Part shown: in pieces, positions 1 through 9,041 of the stretch
How the letters are laid out: every line of letters begins with the position of its first letter
Position numbering within the stretch: the stretch's first letter is position 1
NCBI RefSeq assembly: GCF_000611645.1
Contig: NW_014012318.1
Location: 1-15,182, forward strand
Length of the DNA stretch: 15,182 bases
From: Monoraphidium neglectum
Lineage: Eukaryota; Chlorophyta; Chlorophyceae; Sphaeropleales; Selenastraceae
Direction of reading: 5' to 3'
Translations under genes and position numbers: made by a program
The notes under the pieces: generated by a model
Seen by the model: only the letters and a program-made list of their open reading frames with translations
Told to the model about the DNA's origin: nothing
Database searches by the model: none

Positions 1-1988
1 GCCCCCGCCCCCTTCCACGGCCCCAGCCGCGCCCTGGGCCACTACCGCCTGGACGGCTGGGTCACTGAGCACGTTGAGACGCAGCTGGAGGTCAGCAACG
101 TGTACAGGTGAACGGGGGTCACCGCAAGGGACTGTGAGGGACAGGGTTGAGCTGCTGAAACCGCACCTGCCCGATGCAGGTTCAGACTGCGAGTTGTCTG
201 CCCTGCGTCAGGGTTCACCTGCAAGAATTGTGTGTGTCTGCTTGGAGCTTGTTGGTTGATGTATGACGCGGGCAGGTTGATTCTGGGTTTCTCTTGTCAA
301 GCGTGGCTTGCTTGTGCGTACCGCAACATGCTTGGGGCCAGTGGCCGTGTCGTGTTGGGCGACCGACGCATGGTGGGCGCTTAAATCACAAGCACACGCA
401 CGCCCAAGACTCTGGGCACTGCACGGCAGTGCGTGCGGCCGCGGCCGATGTCCGGCAAGCTCGCAGATGCTGGCGCCATTGCTGCTAAATCCTGTCCCTC
501 CTCATCCCGGCCACCGCCCCCTTGCTTCTTGCCCCTTAGCACTTCACATCCCAACAAACCCCCAATCGAAAACAAACCCTCTCAGGCTGCTGGCGGACTT
601 TGATCCGGACGCAAAGCGGCGCGCGGCCGCCCACCAGTCGCGCGCGCGCGTGATGGGGCCGCTGGTCGGCTCCTTTTCGGCGCAGCACTACCCCGGCCTC
701 CACAAGTGAGCAGTGCGGTGGATGGCCAACGTGGTGCTACCACTGCAGCACCACCAATGTGGCTGCCTGCGTGATATTTTGTGCAGCCACCCGGCCGCGC
801 ACACCTTGCTCCAGCCGCCGAGCCTGCCAAGCGTTCGCTCTCCGCTGCTACTGCAGTACGTATATGATACGTTGCATTTGCCTACAACTGTACAGCCGAA
901 GCATGACGATCGCGCGCCTCCTCAGCTCAAGCCCTTCCCCGCCGACTATTTTGCCCGAAGGAGCGTGATCCTTGAAACTGCCAACGCGTGGCGCGAGGCG
1001 GCGGGCGCGCTGGAGGAGTGTGGCGCGCCGGCCAGCAAGGTTGGCCTTCTTGGTTGCATTATTGTTGCCGCTGGTTTGCTGGGGTGATGGAAAATCGACT
1101 GTCGCTCCGCCCGCTCGCCAAACCAGGCATCGCTCCAGGCATTGCCATGCATGAAGATGAGGACAGATCAAGCCATGCTACATCCGCACACATGTACCAA
1201 AAAGGCAGTCAATGCCATCTGAGTGAATCAACTGCAACGTCCGTCCGTTTGCAGGCCGCCGCCGCCGCGCGGCAAGCGGCTGGTCATTATCAGCTCTTCC
1301 TCGCCTCCCTCACGCCCGGGGGGTCGGATCCGGGCCCCGGCGGAAGCGTCTCATGGGGCTACGGGCAGCTTCCCGACCCGCTCCCGGCCGACGACGAGGC
1401 GCACGCCGTGAGGGCGGCTTTCAACGCGGGCTGCCTGCTCAACACGGCCGTCCGGCTGGGCGGCGGGCGCGCATGCGGCGGCGCGGCGGGCCGCGACGCG
1501 GGCGTGGGCGGCGACGGCGGGTGCGTCGGAGGGCTGCTGCCGGCTCGTGTCCTGACAGTCTTGCGTGCAGCATTGCGCTTCAGCGTTCGATTGTTCATAT
1601 CCATCAACGCTTGTCCTGCTACATTGGGGCACCGAGCACCCAAGCAGCCGCCCTGCCCCTCGCTTTTCTCTCAAATTCTGACTCAGCTTCTGGGCCGTTG
1701 TGTGGGGCTGCAGCTTAGTCTCACACTTGCAATCAAACTTCTATTCTTCCACCGGCCTGCATCACGTTTGACTCAAGGTCCGACAGCGTGCCCCAGGGCG
1801 CCACGCAGGCGCCGCTGCGGTGGATGGCGTCGTACGTCGCGCGCCACCGTTTGACCGCGTTTGACCAGGAGGCGGCGCTGGCCGCTGAGCTGGCGGAGCT
1901 GCTTGACCAGAGGGCCGCGCTCGAGGCGTCGGGGGCGGCGCAGGCAGCACGGACGGCGGCGGCGGGGCGGCAGGCGCGGGGACGGTGA
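1..1988 (+). CDS. KIFBP: KIF-binding protein (KBP) homologue, 3' part, 5 exons, 5'-truncated by window edge
   Basis: Exons: 1-107, 586-705, 961-1039, 1255-1520, 1778-1988. All four introns are GT-AG and the phases join exactly (AG|G gives Arg, AA|G gives Lys, GG|G gives Gly), leaving 260 in-frame codons and a TGA stop. The spliced protein carries the signature order of the KBP C-terminal family: LDGWVTEHVE (human KBP has LDGYVTDHIE), then ADFDPDAKRRAAAHQSRARV, then a helix with ILETANAWREAAGALEE, then GHYQLFLASL (human KYYQLFLDSL), a FNAGCLLNTAVRLG helix and a C-terminal helix beginning LRWMASYVARHRL. KBP is a TPR-like helical protein that in animals binds kinesin motor domains and blocks microtubule binding; the algal role is inferred. 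The N-terminal half lies to the left of the window. Exon 4 ends in a Gly/Arg-rich low-complexity stretch, so its donor at 1521 is the least certain. It is convergent with the esterase gene. Confidence 0.85.
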
Positions 1989-2036
1989 TGACAACGGCTG
2001 CCTGCGACAGGGCCGCCTGCGTTTCAACGTTTTGGC

Positions 2037-2093
2037 TGTAACCACAATCATTCTTGTCACACAGCGGCCTTGCTCTGCTGCGGCTGGTTGTAA
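2037..2093 (+). other. Candidate poly(A) signals TGTAA for the KBP gene
   Basis: TGTAA occurs at 2037-2041 and again at 2089-2093, about 50 and 100 bases after the KBP stop. TGTAA is the usual green-algal polyadenylation motif. The short gap to the convergent esterase stop at 2123 means the two 3' UTRs probably overlap. Confidence 0.55.
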
Positions 2094-2122
2094 GCTTGCA
2101 CTAGGAATCAAACCTTTCAGCA

Positions 2123-4297
2123 TCATCGTGCCCCTGGAGCCTTTGCCCCCAATCCCCCGCTGCTCGAGTTGCCGCCCCCTCTGCTGCTGCCCTCAACGCC
2201 GCCGCCGCCGCCGCCGCCGCTGGCAGTACCACTGCTGCCCCCACCCTCCGTGCCGTCGCTGCCGCTGGCAGCCCCGCCGACGCCGCCGACGCCGCCCTGT
2301 CTGTGAGGGATGTGTTTGCGTATGAACTCGGCCGCCTCTGTGATGACCGCCGCCGCCTCTGGCAGGTCGAGCGCCCCCGGGCTGCCGCGCGAATTGAAGC
2401 TGTGCCACTGCGAAAACGCAGGATGTGCACGATCCAAAACGAGGGCCAGTGGATCGCGCGTGCAAGGGAGGGAGGCCACTCTTGCGGGCGCCACGAGGGC
2501 GCTGCCGCCTGCGCGTGGCCGGGAGCGAGGTTTCCTACAGTGCAGCTTCCGCTTGCCAGCTGGCAGCAGCCTGGAAACGATAGGCGCGCAGCCCACAGGG
2601 GTGAGTAATGAGGGCTCGCTCACCATTCCTTCGTAGGGGCTTATGCTGGCGTCGACCCCGCCCGCGCGCATGCGGTGCCGCAGCAGCACGGCATCGCTGA
2701 GCAGCACCTCCCGCGTGCCGCACGTGATGAGCACCGGAGGAAAGCGGCCGCCGCGCGCCTTGGCGCGCGCGGCACCGTAGTCGCCGAAGGCGGGCGACAG
2801 CAGGGGGTCGTCGGCGCTGGCGTTGCCGGCGTACAGCTTCCCGGCAGCTGCCAGGGCGTCGGGGTTGAGCATGGGATCCTGGTGGGGTGGAGGTAGGATG
2901 GGGGCGCGGGCGGATCCTGACGGCAGAAATACTGGGGCGCCCACTTTTGCGTCGATGGGTGTCGGTTATGTGGAATTGCATGGGGTTGTCGCAGGGTGGA
3001 AGATCAAAGCAGCTACTTGGAAGCTGCAATCATGGTTTTTGGGCGCAAGGCGCCCGACAGGCACACGGCTTGCATGGCCCTGCGGTGCTGGGCACCTGAT
3101 CTAAAACAAAGCGAGGCGAGCCCACGCCCACTCCCCCACCTAACCACCCACGCACCGCGCAGCACAGCGTGACAGACGTGTCAGTGACGCCCCCCTTCAG
3201 CACCGCCCACGGGCTGAACAGCACCGCCGCGCCCGGCAGCGGCAGCCCCTCCCCCGCCGCGCGCAGCAGCAGCGCGGCCGCGAGGCCGCCGCCGGCAGAG
3301 TCGCCGGCGAGCGCGACGCGCGCCGGGTCGACCCTCCTTATCAGGGCGCTGTAGGCGGCGAGCGCGTCGTCCAAGGCGGCGGGGAAGGGGTGCTCCGGGG
3401 CCAATCGGTAGGCAGGGGCGTAGGCCGGCAGGGCCGCGGCGGCGGCGAGCGGTGCGAACGCGAAGAACATTGCTCGGGGGTCCCCCAGGCGGTAGCCGCC
3501 TCCTAGGGAGTTGTTCGGGTGGGATCAGGGGGACGGATTACGCGTGAGGGAGGCATGAGACTGATGAGCATGAGAGGTTGGGCGTGTGACACCTGGAGGC
3601 GTTCGGGGACGCAGGTTGGGTTTGGGTCAGGGAGTCGGGCGCGGGACGCGGGACGGACTAGGGATGCTGGAAGATGGAGGGCCGCGCGCAGCGCCTGGGT
3701 CGCACCGTGAAAGAAGAGCAGCGCAGATGAGTTGTCGGCCGCAGGGCTTCCGACGCCACCTGCGGGCCGCCCGTCGGCCCGGAGCCCGGGCCGCGGCTCC
3801 GCCAGGACCGACTGGACGCCGCCGAGTGACGTCACCTCGTGTCGCATTACGTAAACGGCGCGGTACCGCTCGGAGGGCAGCTTCCAGGCGGCCGCGTCCT
3901 TGGCGCGCTGCCGCTCCGCGTCGCGCCGCGCCTCCGCCGCCCGCCGCGCTTGGGCTGTTGGGTCGGCGCTCTCCGAAAGGGTGGCCGGGGAGGGCGGCTG
4001 TGGCAGGCGGGTGCCTGACAGGAAGGCGCTGGCGCCGCGGCTGAGGGTGGCCGGCGCCGGCAGGAACAGCTGCGCGGGGCACTCTGTCATCGGCCGCGGC
4101 GCGGCCGCAGTGCGGCCCGCGGCAGCAGGGGTGGCCAGCGGCATCAGTGCCAGCAGAAGGGCGACGGCACCAGCCACATGCTGGAACGCAGAGCGCCATG
4201 CACACCGAGGGGCCAGTTGATCATGCGTTCTAGTGATCCTGCGGCTTTCACCGACTTCAATTAAGCTCATACTGCCCGTGCCGCTGATCAGGTGCAC
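2123..4297 (-). CDS. HSL-type alpha/beta hydrolase (Abhydrolase_3 esterase/lipase), 4 exons
   Basis: Exons in gene order: 4297-3706, 3502-3156, 2878-2624, 2407-2123; GT-AG introns with matching phases; 492 residues. Hormone-sensitive-lipase family features appear in order. HGGG (H197-G200) is an oxyanion-hole motif created exactly across the first splice junction. [15 protein letters not shown] follows. The nucleophile elbow is GDSAGG with Ser266. Next come FSPW, the acid region REVLLSD (Glu370 or Asp375) and a WHSF motif with His400. The N-terminus has a hydrophobic stretch (about residues 41-57, [15 protein letters not shown]) suggesting a signal peptide or anchor, so the enzyme probably acts in the secretory pathway or on a membrane. 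The start ATG at 4297 is the most upstream in frame; 4270 is an alternative. The tail after residue about 435 is Gly/Ser-rich. The likely reaction is hydrolysis of short-chain carboxylic esters; the substrate is unknown. It is divergent from the BTB gene. Confidence 0.85.
2198..2222. repeat. GCC/CCG trinucleotide microsatellite in the esterase last exon
   Basis: An uninterrupted run of GCC triplets on the + strand is read on the - strand as a poly-Gly run in the C-terminal tail of the esterase. More imperfect GCC/GAC triplets follow at about 2270-2296 and encode Gly-Gly-Val repeats. It lies outside the catalytic fold. Confidence 0.85.
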
Positions 4298-5152
4298 TTG
4301 AGGTTGGTTGTCAATGGCCGCAGGTCCAGATCATTTGAAATGACTTGGTGGCTTGCTGGTTCGCGAATGTCATGACCGGCACCATGTCACATTGTACCCC
4401 ATGTCAGTATCGTATCACGGTAAGCGCTTTTCTTAAGCAGCCTTACGAGCATTTCTAGAGTGACACAGATGCGATCTGGTATTTCAAATTGAAGTATCGC
4501 ACTACACCGTCGCGCCCCTCAGGTCAAAAGGGTATCCATCAAAGGTGAGTCCTACATGCAAAAGCGCCGTCTGATATGGCTGTCGGTGCAGTGCTGCCCG
4601 TTTGCGCTGCTGATGCCAACGACGCACGCGACCCGCTGCGTCGGCCCAGACCAATAAATGCGGCACAAATCGGTTCTACCAGCCAACACCAAGGCAAGCG
4701 CTTAGGACGCTTCACAGCCATGAAGACTAGCAAGCGTTGTCACAGGCCAAGCGTCAGCAACGCCCACCACCTGCTGCACTCCCCCAGGCAAGACAAGAGA
4801 CAACCTGGGGATCCCACAATTACGGCCCGCTTCTTATCATATTCAGGCCGCTGAGATGCTTCCATCACAAAAAGCGGCCCCTGCAGGTGCGCCTGGAACG
4901 CGGCGCAGCCATCCCATGATCTGCGCCTGAAGAGTTGCTGTTAGTGTGCCCGTTGTGCGACATGACACCTCCGCCCATCCATGCGCCACGATCAACCACA
5001 GTGCTTGTTTCAAACCCCTGATGCACACGTGGGCATCAGAGTCTGTGTCAAACATGCATGATCACACCAGCACGCGGGCCCGCAGCCCTGCTCAATCATG
5101 CACCCCGTGTCCACCATGCACTGGCGCAGGCCACCACGTTGCTGCGACTGGC
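4298..5152. other. Divergent intergenic region between the esterase and BTB genes
   Basis: This stretch of 855 bases is less GC-rich than the flanking exons and holds no ORF that resembles a known protein. It must contain the promoters and 5' leaders of both divergent genes. I see no clear TATA box. An imperfect inverted repeat lies at 4471-4500. In-frame ATGs upstream of the BTB start (for example 5054) are open to the BTB reading frame, so part of the right end may be coding or 5' UTR. Confidence 0.6.
4471..4500. repeat. Imperfect inverted repeat with AT-rich core
   Basis: GCGAT at 4471-4475 pairs with ATCGC at 4496-4500, and the interior holds the palindrome TTCAAATTGAA at 4483-4493. The unpaired spacers are unequal (7 and 2 bases). 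It sits about 180 bases upstream of the esterase ATG. A regulatory role is possible but not shown. Confidence 0.35.
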
Positions 5153-6815
5153 ATGCAGGACCTCTCCAGGTACCTGGACAGCGGCCTGCTTTCTGATATA
5201 GATGTGGCCATCCTCGTCAGCAGTAGCAACAGCAGCAGCAGCAGCAGTAGCGGCCCCGGCAGCGGTGGCAAAGACACAGCGCTTGCGCACGCGGAACCCG
5301 ACGCCGGCGGCGCCGCCCCGGGCTCCAAGCGCGCCCGCGAAGACGAGCCCGCCGCGCCCGCCGCTTGTGCTGCACGACGCCTCCCCGGTGTTTGCGGCGC
5401 AGATCGAGCGTTGGACCCATGACGGCGCCGGCGACGCGGACGCCGAAGCGTCTGCGGGGGAGGCGGCGCGCCCCCGCCTGCGCCGGCGCGCGGCAGCGGA
5501 CTTGTCTGTGGCAGTTGAGCGGCAGCGCCCGGCGAGGCCGCGGGTCGAGTTGATGGTGGACGACGCGGAGGATGTGAAGGCGGCGCAGCTGCTATTCCGC
5601 TCCATCTACGCGGGTGTCAGGGCCCTTGAGGGCACCAGCCAGGCGTTGGTGCTGTCAGTGCTGCGGCTCGCCGACCGTTTCCAAGTCAATCAGACCGCCG
5701 TGGCAGCTGGGCGGCTCCTGCAGGGAATCCCGACAGACCAGATTGAGTGGTCGACGGTTGAGGCTCTCTTCTCGCTGCCGGAGGCGTGCCTGGAGGCGCC
5801 TGCTTTTCGCGCGGCGCTGCAAGCAGCCAGGAACAAGCTGCAGCAACAGCTGGGTGACCTTGATGCGGCGATGGGCAACGCCGTAAAGCGGCAGCAGCTG
5901 CTGTCGCTGCCGCTGACGGCGCTGTGCGCGCTGCTTCGGGATGACCGCACGCGCGCGTCTTGCGAAGATACGGCGCTTGCGGTGGCGACATTTTGGTGCC
6001 ACAAGCGGTGGGGGGCTAAGGATCGCGGAGAGGACGGCGCCGCGTTGGGCGAGGAGGGCGAGCGAGAGCTGCAGCACTCAGCGGCGCGGCTCGCCGGCGT
6101 CGTGCGGCTGGGGCGGCTGCACCCCGTAGTGCTCCTGACAGTGGCGGCCCGCTCGGCGTGGGTGCAGGCCGCGCTCGCCAGGGAGCAGCTGCTCGAGCTG
6201 ACCGCTTTTGCAGCCGGCAGCAGAGCTTACAAAGAGGCTCGGCTTCACAATGGTGGCGGCTTGGTTGAAATCGAGCCCCAGTGGTTCTACCCCAGCCGGC
6301 CGCTCACAGCGGCTTTGGAGGCTCAATCTGTGATCGAGGTTTCGGTGGAGCAGCTGAAAGCGGCGACAGAGGCGGTGCTGGCGGTGGCGCGCGACGGAGG
6401 CGGCGAGGGGGTCGGAGTCCAGAAGCTGGTGGAGGGGCCGGCGCGGTTCTTCCGCGGCTTCAAGTGGCGCGGGTGCATCACAATCGTGCCAGGGGAAGGG
6501 CAGCACACCGTGGAGTACAGCGTCGGTCTCGAGCTTGTCGACGAGGGCCGCTTTGACGTGTGCGCAGACCAGCTCATTGTATGCAAAGCGACGTTTCTGG
6601 CCCTCCAGCGGCCAACTATCGCCGTGCAGCGCGCTGCACGGCGCTTTGAAAGCATATCAGCCATACACGGATGCGCGCACCGCATCGGCCATGTGTGCCA
6701 TTGGGGCGACTTTTGGGGCCTGGGGCCACAGGCGGGGTGGGACCCGGCCGCCTGGCAGGCCAAGGGGCTGCTGCTGGATGGAGGCAAGGTGAAGGTGCGC
6801 CTGACACTGACGTGA
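5153..6815 (+). CDS. BTB/BACK-domain protein with MATH-like C-terminus; BTB fold split between two frames
   Basis: From 5202 to 6815 one frame is open for 537 codons. It contains LVLHDASPVFAAQIERW (BTB core, from about 5364), VLRLADRFQVNQTAVAAGRL (last BTB helix), a BACK-like helical region with ALCALLRDDRTRASCEDTAL and VATFWCHKRW, and from about 6440 a beta-rich MATH-like module (FFRGFKWRGCITIV, YSVGLELV, WGDFWGLGPQAGW, KVRLTLT at the stop). The expected first BTB strand, LLSDIDVAILV, lies at about 5183-5218 in the next frame, behind ATG 5153, so an intron or a 1-base shift must join them between about 5216 and 5345. ATG 5054 is an alternative start. BTB-BACK proteins usually act as Cullin-3 substrate adaptors; that function is inferred here. 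Apart from the unresolved 5' junction the gene looks intronless. Confidence 0.75.
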
Positions 6816-6982
6816 TGTTGACGAATGACAACCCTGCACAACCTAGCCATACGCTTTGCACGCGCGGCGCATGGTTGGGACGTGTTAGTGTTGGCCCACT
6901 GTCCTATAATTGCTGTTGTTTGTACAGGCACATTCTTTGTATGCGAGCCATGACTGCCCACCTTTTTCAGTCATTGCTCGGT

Positions 6983-6987
6983 TGTAA
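6983..6987 (+). other. Candidate poly(A) signal TGTAA for the BTB gene
   Basis: TGTAA lies 168 bases after the BTB stop, at a spacing normal for green-algal 3' UTRs. No closer copy was seen. Confidence 0.5.
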
Positions 6988-7111
6988 AGTCCACAATTGA
7001 TGCTAGCCGGCTGGTTGGTGTTTGCTATGCTTGATTGAGCGCCTGCGAGATGGAAACTTTGTGGTTCCATAGGGCCGTTGGAAGCGAGCAGCTTCATGGC
7101 AATTGCCGGAA

Positions 7112-7133
7112 TGTGTGTGTGGGGGGGGGGGGG
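7112..7133 (+). repeat. TG dinucleotide run followed by a 13-base G homopolymer
   Basis: A short TG repeat ends at 7120 and runs directly into 13 G (7121-7133). It is non-coding, downstream of the BTB gene. The exact length of such runs is often uncertain in assemblies. Confidence 0.9.
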
Positions 7134-7965
7134 AGAAGGGCTTTCTCTGATGGCTCAAAAGCTCCAAGCTGCATTCAAGAGGATTATTGTGATAGACCAG
7201 CTGTGGCACTCGGTGTTTGAAGCTGACATTGAGTGTGGTGCAGCGCACACAATGCCGGGCCGTTGGCCAAGGCAAAGCAGGACAGAGCAAGGGCTTCGGC
7301 CCAGCAGCTTTGCGCACACAAGACTTTGACAAAGGGAAACAATTGCTTGTGCCTTTGGGTCTCAAGCAGGTGAGGCTAAGGCCTCACTCCCCCGACGCCG
7401 ACCACACTCCCAGGCACGCACACAGCTGGAGCCTGCGTCACTCCTGGGAACGGCACTGTGTACACCCTCGGTGCAGTACAATTCGTGGTCAAAGGTTTCA
7501 CAACTTTGTTTGAATGCTGGTAAACCATAGTCAAACTTCCTCGTTACCGATAGGCTGAGGTTGGTATTTGGCAAGTGCACATGTGGACTTCTTCAACCAA
7601 GCCACAATGCATGTACACGCTACGCTACACCCCTTGACAAGCGGCAAACGGTGACAGGCGTGTGCTGTGCGTGTGCTGTGCGTGCGCTGACAACAAACAA
7701 GTCATAGGTTGATGGCAGCATCTCTCCTGGTTGTGCATCGGATACAAAGGTTGAATGCCATAGCTTGGAAGACACGCTTTCAGCATAGACGCACCTGGCA
7801 TGCTGATGAGGGGTTATGAATGCCTGAGCAGGGGATGGGGTTGGAGGGGCCAGGCAAGGGGCACGCCCTGAATTTAGAGGGGAGCTTGCATATGTGATTA
7901 CAATTGACGGTGCATCAACTGCTTCAAAGTTCGATCCTGCCCGACGCCTCAGATCGCCACACAAA

Positions 7966-9041
7966 ATGCAGGCTAGCCTGAAGCGCTCCAGCACGGCCAG
8001 TGCCTGTGCCTGGCGTCAGGGCCCCGCTCGCAAGATCAGCGTGACGGTGCGCGCTGCTGAGGGCACCATCAACCCCTCGATCAAGAAGGACGTGGAAAAG
8101 GCGAGCAATGGGCGCTCGTCGGAGGTCACAGGCGATGCACATTGACATTGAGTGGCATGTTGCTGACGGCAGTATGTCTGCTTGCTGCACGAGGCGCGAG
8201 GCGCGTGTGTGTTGATAAGGGGGCAGGGTGCGGCCCTCACACTCTGGAAGCACTAGCTGCACCCCGAGGCGCACACCCCTGCCGCCCACGCTGCTCGGCA
8301 CATCCTAGGTTGTCGACACTTGCAAGGTCGATGAGCTTGCCGGCAAGAAGGTGCGGTGCCGTACCCTGTGGGGTCACATGCATCGCGCAGCAGCGGCTGC
8401 CGCCTGGTTGCACCTGGAAAATGCCAGCTGACCCAACATCAGAACCTTCTCGCCCCTATCTGGGAGCCAGCAGGCAGCTGCCGCCGGTAGATAGGAAAGA
8501 GTGAGCATCGCAAAGCTCGCGAACCCATCTGCCCTGCGTGCGCGGCGACGCATCCTTTCCCTGCAGGCTGTGTACTGCCGCTGCTGGCGCTCCGCCACCT
8601 TCCCCCTGTGCAACGGCGCGCACGTCGCTCACAACAAGGTGCGCCCTGGCACGACAGAGCATGGCGTAATCACCGCAAAATGCATCTGGATCATCACATC
8701 GGGCACCAGGCAGACGTCACGCGAGCCAACAGCTGACTGGCATTTACTCCTTGACTGCGACACTGCGTTGACCTGGCATCCAGCGTCCAGCATCCAGCGT
8801 TCTCCAGCCTGCCGTACGACAGCGCTCGATTCGCAAGCCGCCACACCAGCAGCAGTTGTGGATGCTGCAGCTGCAGGGCCCACCCATAGCTGAACTCTGG
8901 GTTGCAAGGCGGCCCGGTAACGGTCGACACAGGCATGCTGCCTGCTGGCTGGTCTCGCTCAGCAACTCCTGATTTTCCTTCAATGCTTCACAGGAGACCG
9001 GCGACAACGTGGGTCCCCTCATCATCGAGAAGAGCAGCTGA
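7966..9041 (+). CDS. NEET: Chloroplast-type NEET protein (CDGSH iron-sulfur domain), 4 exons
   Basis: Exons: 7966-8100, 8309-8350, 8567-8638, 8994-9041, all in phase 0; 98 residues, a normal length for a plant NEET. The N-terminus [18 protein letters not shown] plus [10 protein letters not shown] looks like a transit peptide with a Chlamydomonas-type VxA cleavage site. The mature part begins with the plant-NEET-like [11 protein letters not shown], then VVD, DELAGKK, and the cluster motif [13 protein letters not shown] followed by NGAH, and ends [13 protein letters not shown] as in mitoNEET. The three Cys and one His that ligate the [2Fe-2S] cluster are all present. NEET proteins are homodimers that transfer Fe-S clusters or electrons and affect iron and redox balance. 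The Asp of the CDGSH signature is Asn here. Intron 1 needs a GC donor (AAG|GCGAGC); the other introns are GT-AG. Confidence 0.92.

Larger units (their letters stand above)
6816..7965. other. Gene-poor spacer between the BTB and NEET genes
   Basis: These 1150 bases hold the BTB 3' UTR and, presumably, the NEET promoter and 5' UTR. ORFs here are short and resemble nothing I know. Structures seen: a 13-base G run after a TG repeat (7112-7133), an ATGGAA...TTCCAT hairpin (7050-7070), a GTGAGGC...GCCTCAC hairpin (7371-7388) and a short GTGCTGTGC direct repeat at about 7662-7680. No RNA gene was recognised. Confidence 0.6.

Noticed and set aside
988..1854. 288-codon + strand ORF covering KBP exon 4 and its flanking introns
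   Set aside because: Only the part at 1255-1520 resembles KBP. The rest is intron read-through, and the last exon needs a different frame.
3627..4205. 192-codon - strand ORF overlapping esterase exon 1
   Set aside because: Arg/Pro-rich shadow frame. The other - strand frame leads to HGGG across the splice.
5095..5605. 169-codon - strand ORF opposite the BTB N-terminus
   Set aside because: Low-complexity antisense of a GC-rich exon with no domain.
7217..7513. 98-codon ORF in the spacer before NEET as a possible small gene
   Set aside because: No recognisable motif, composition like non-coding flanks, no supporting signals.
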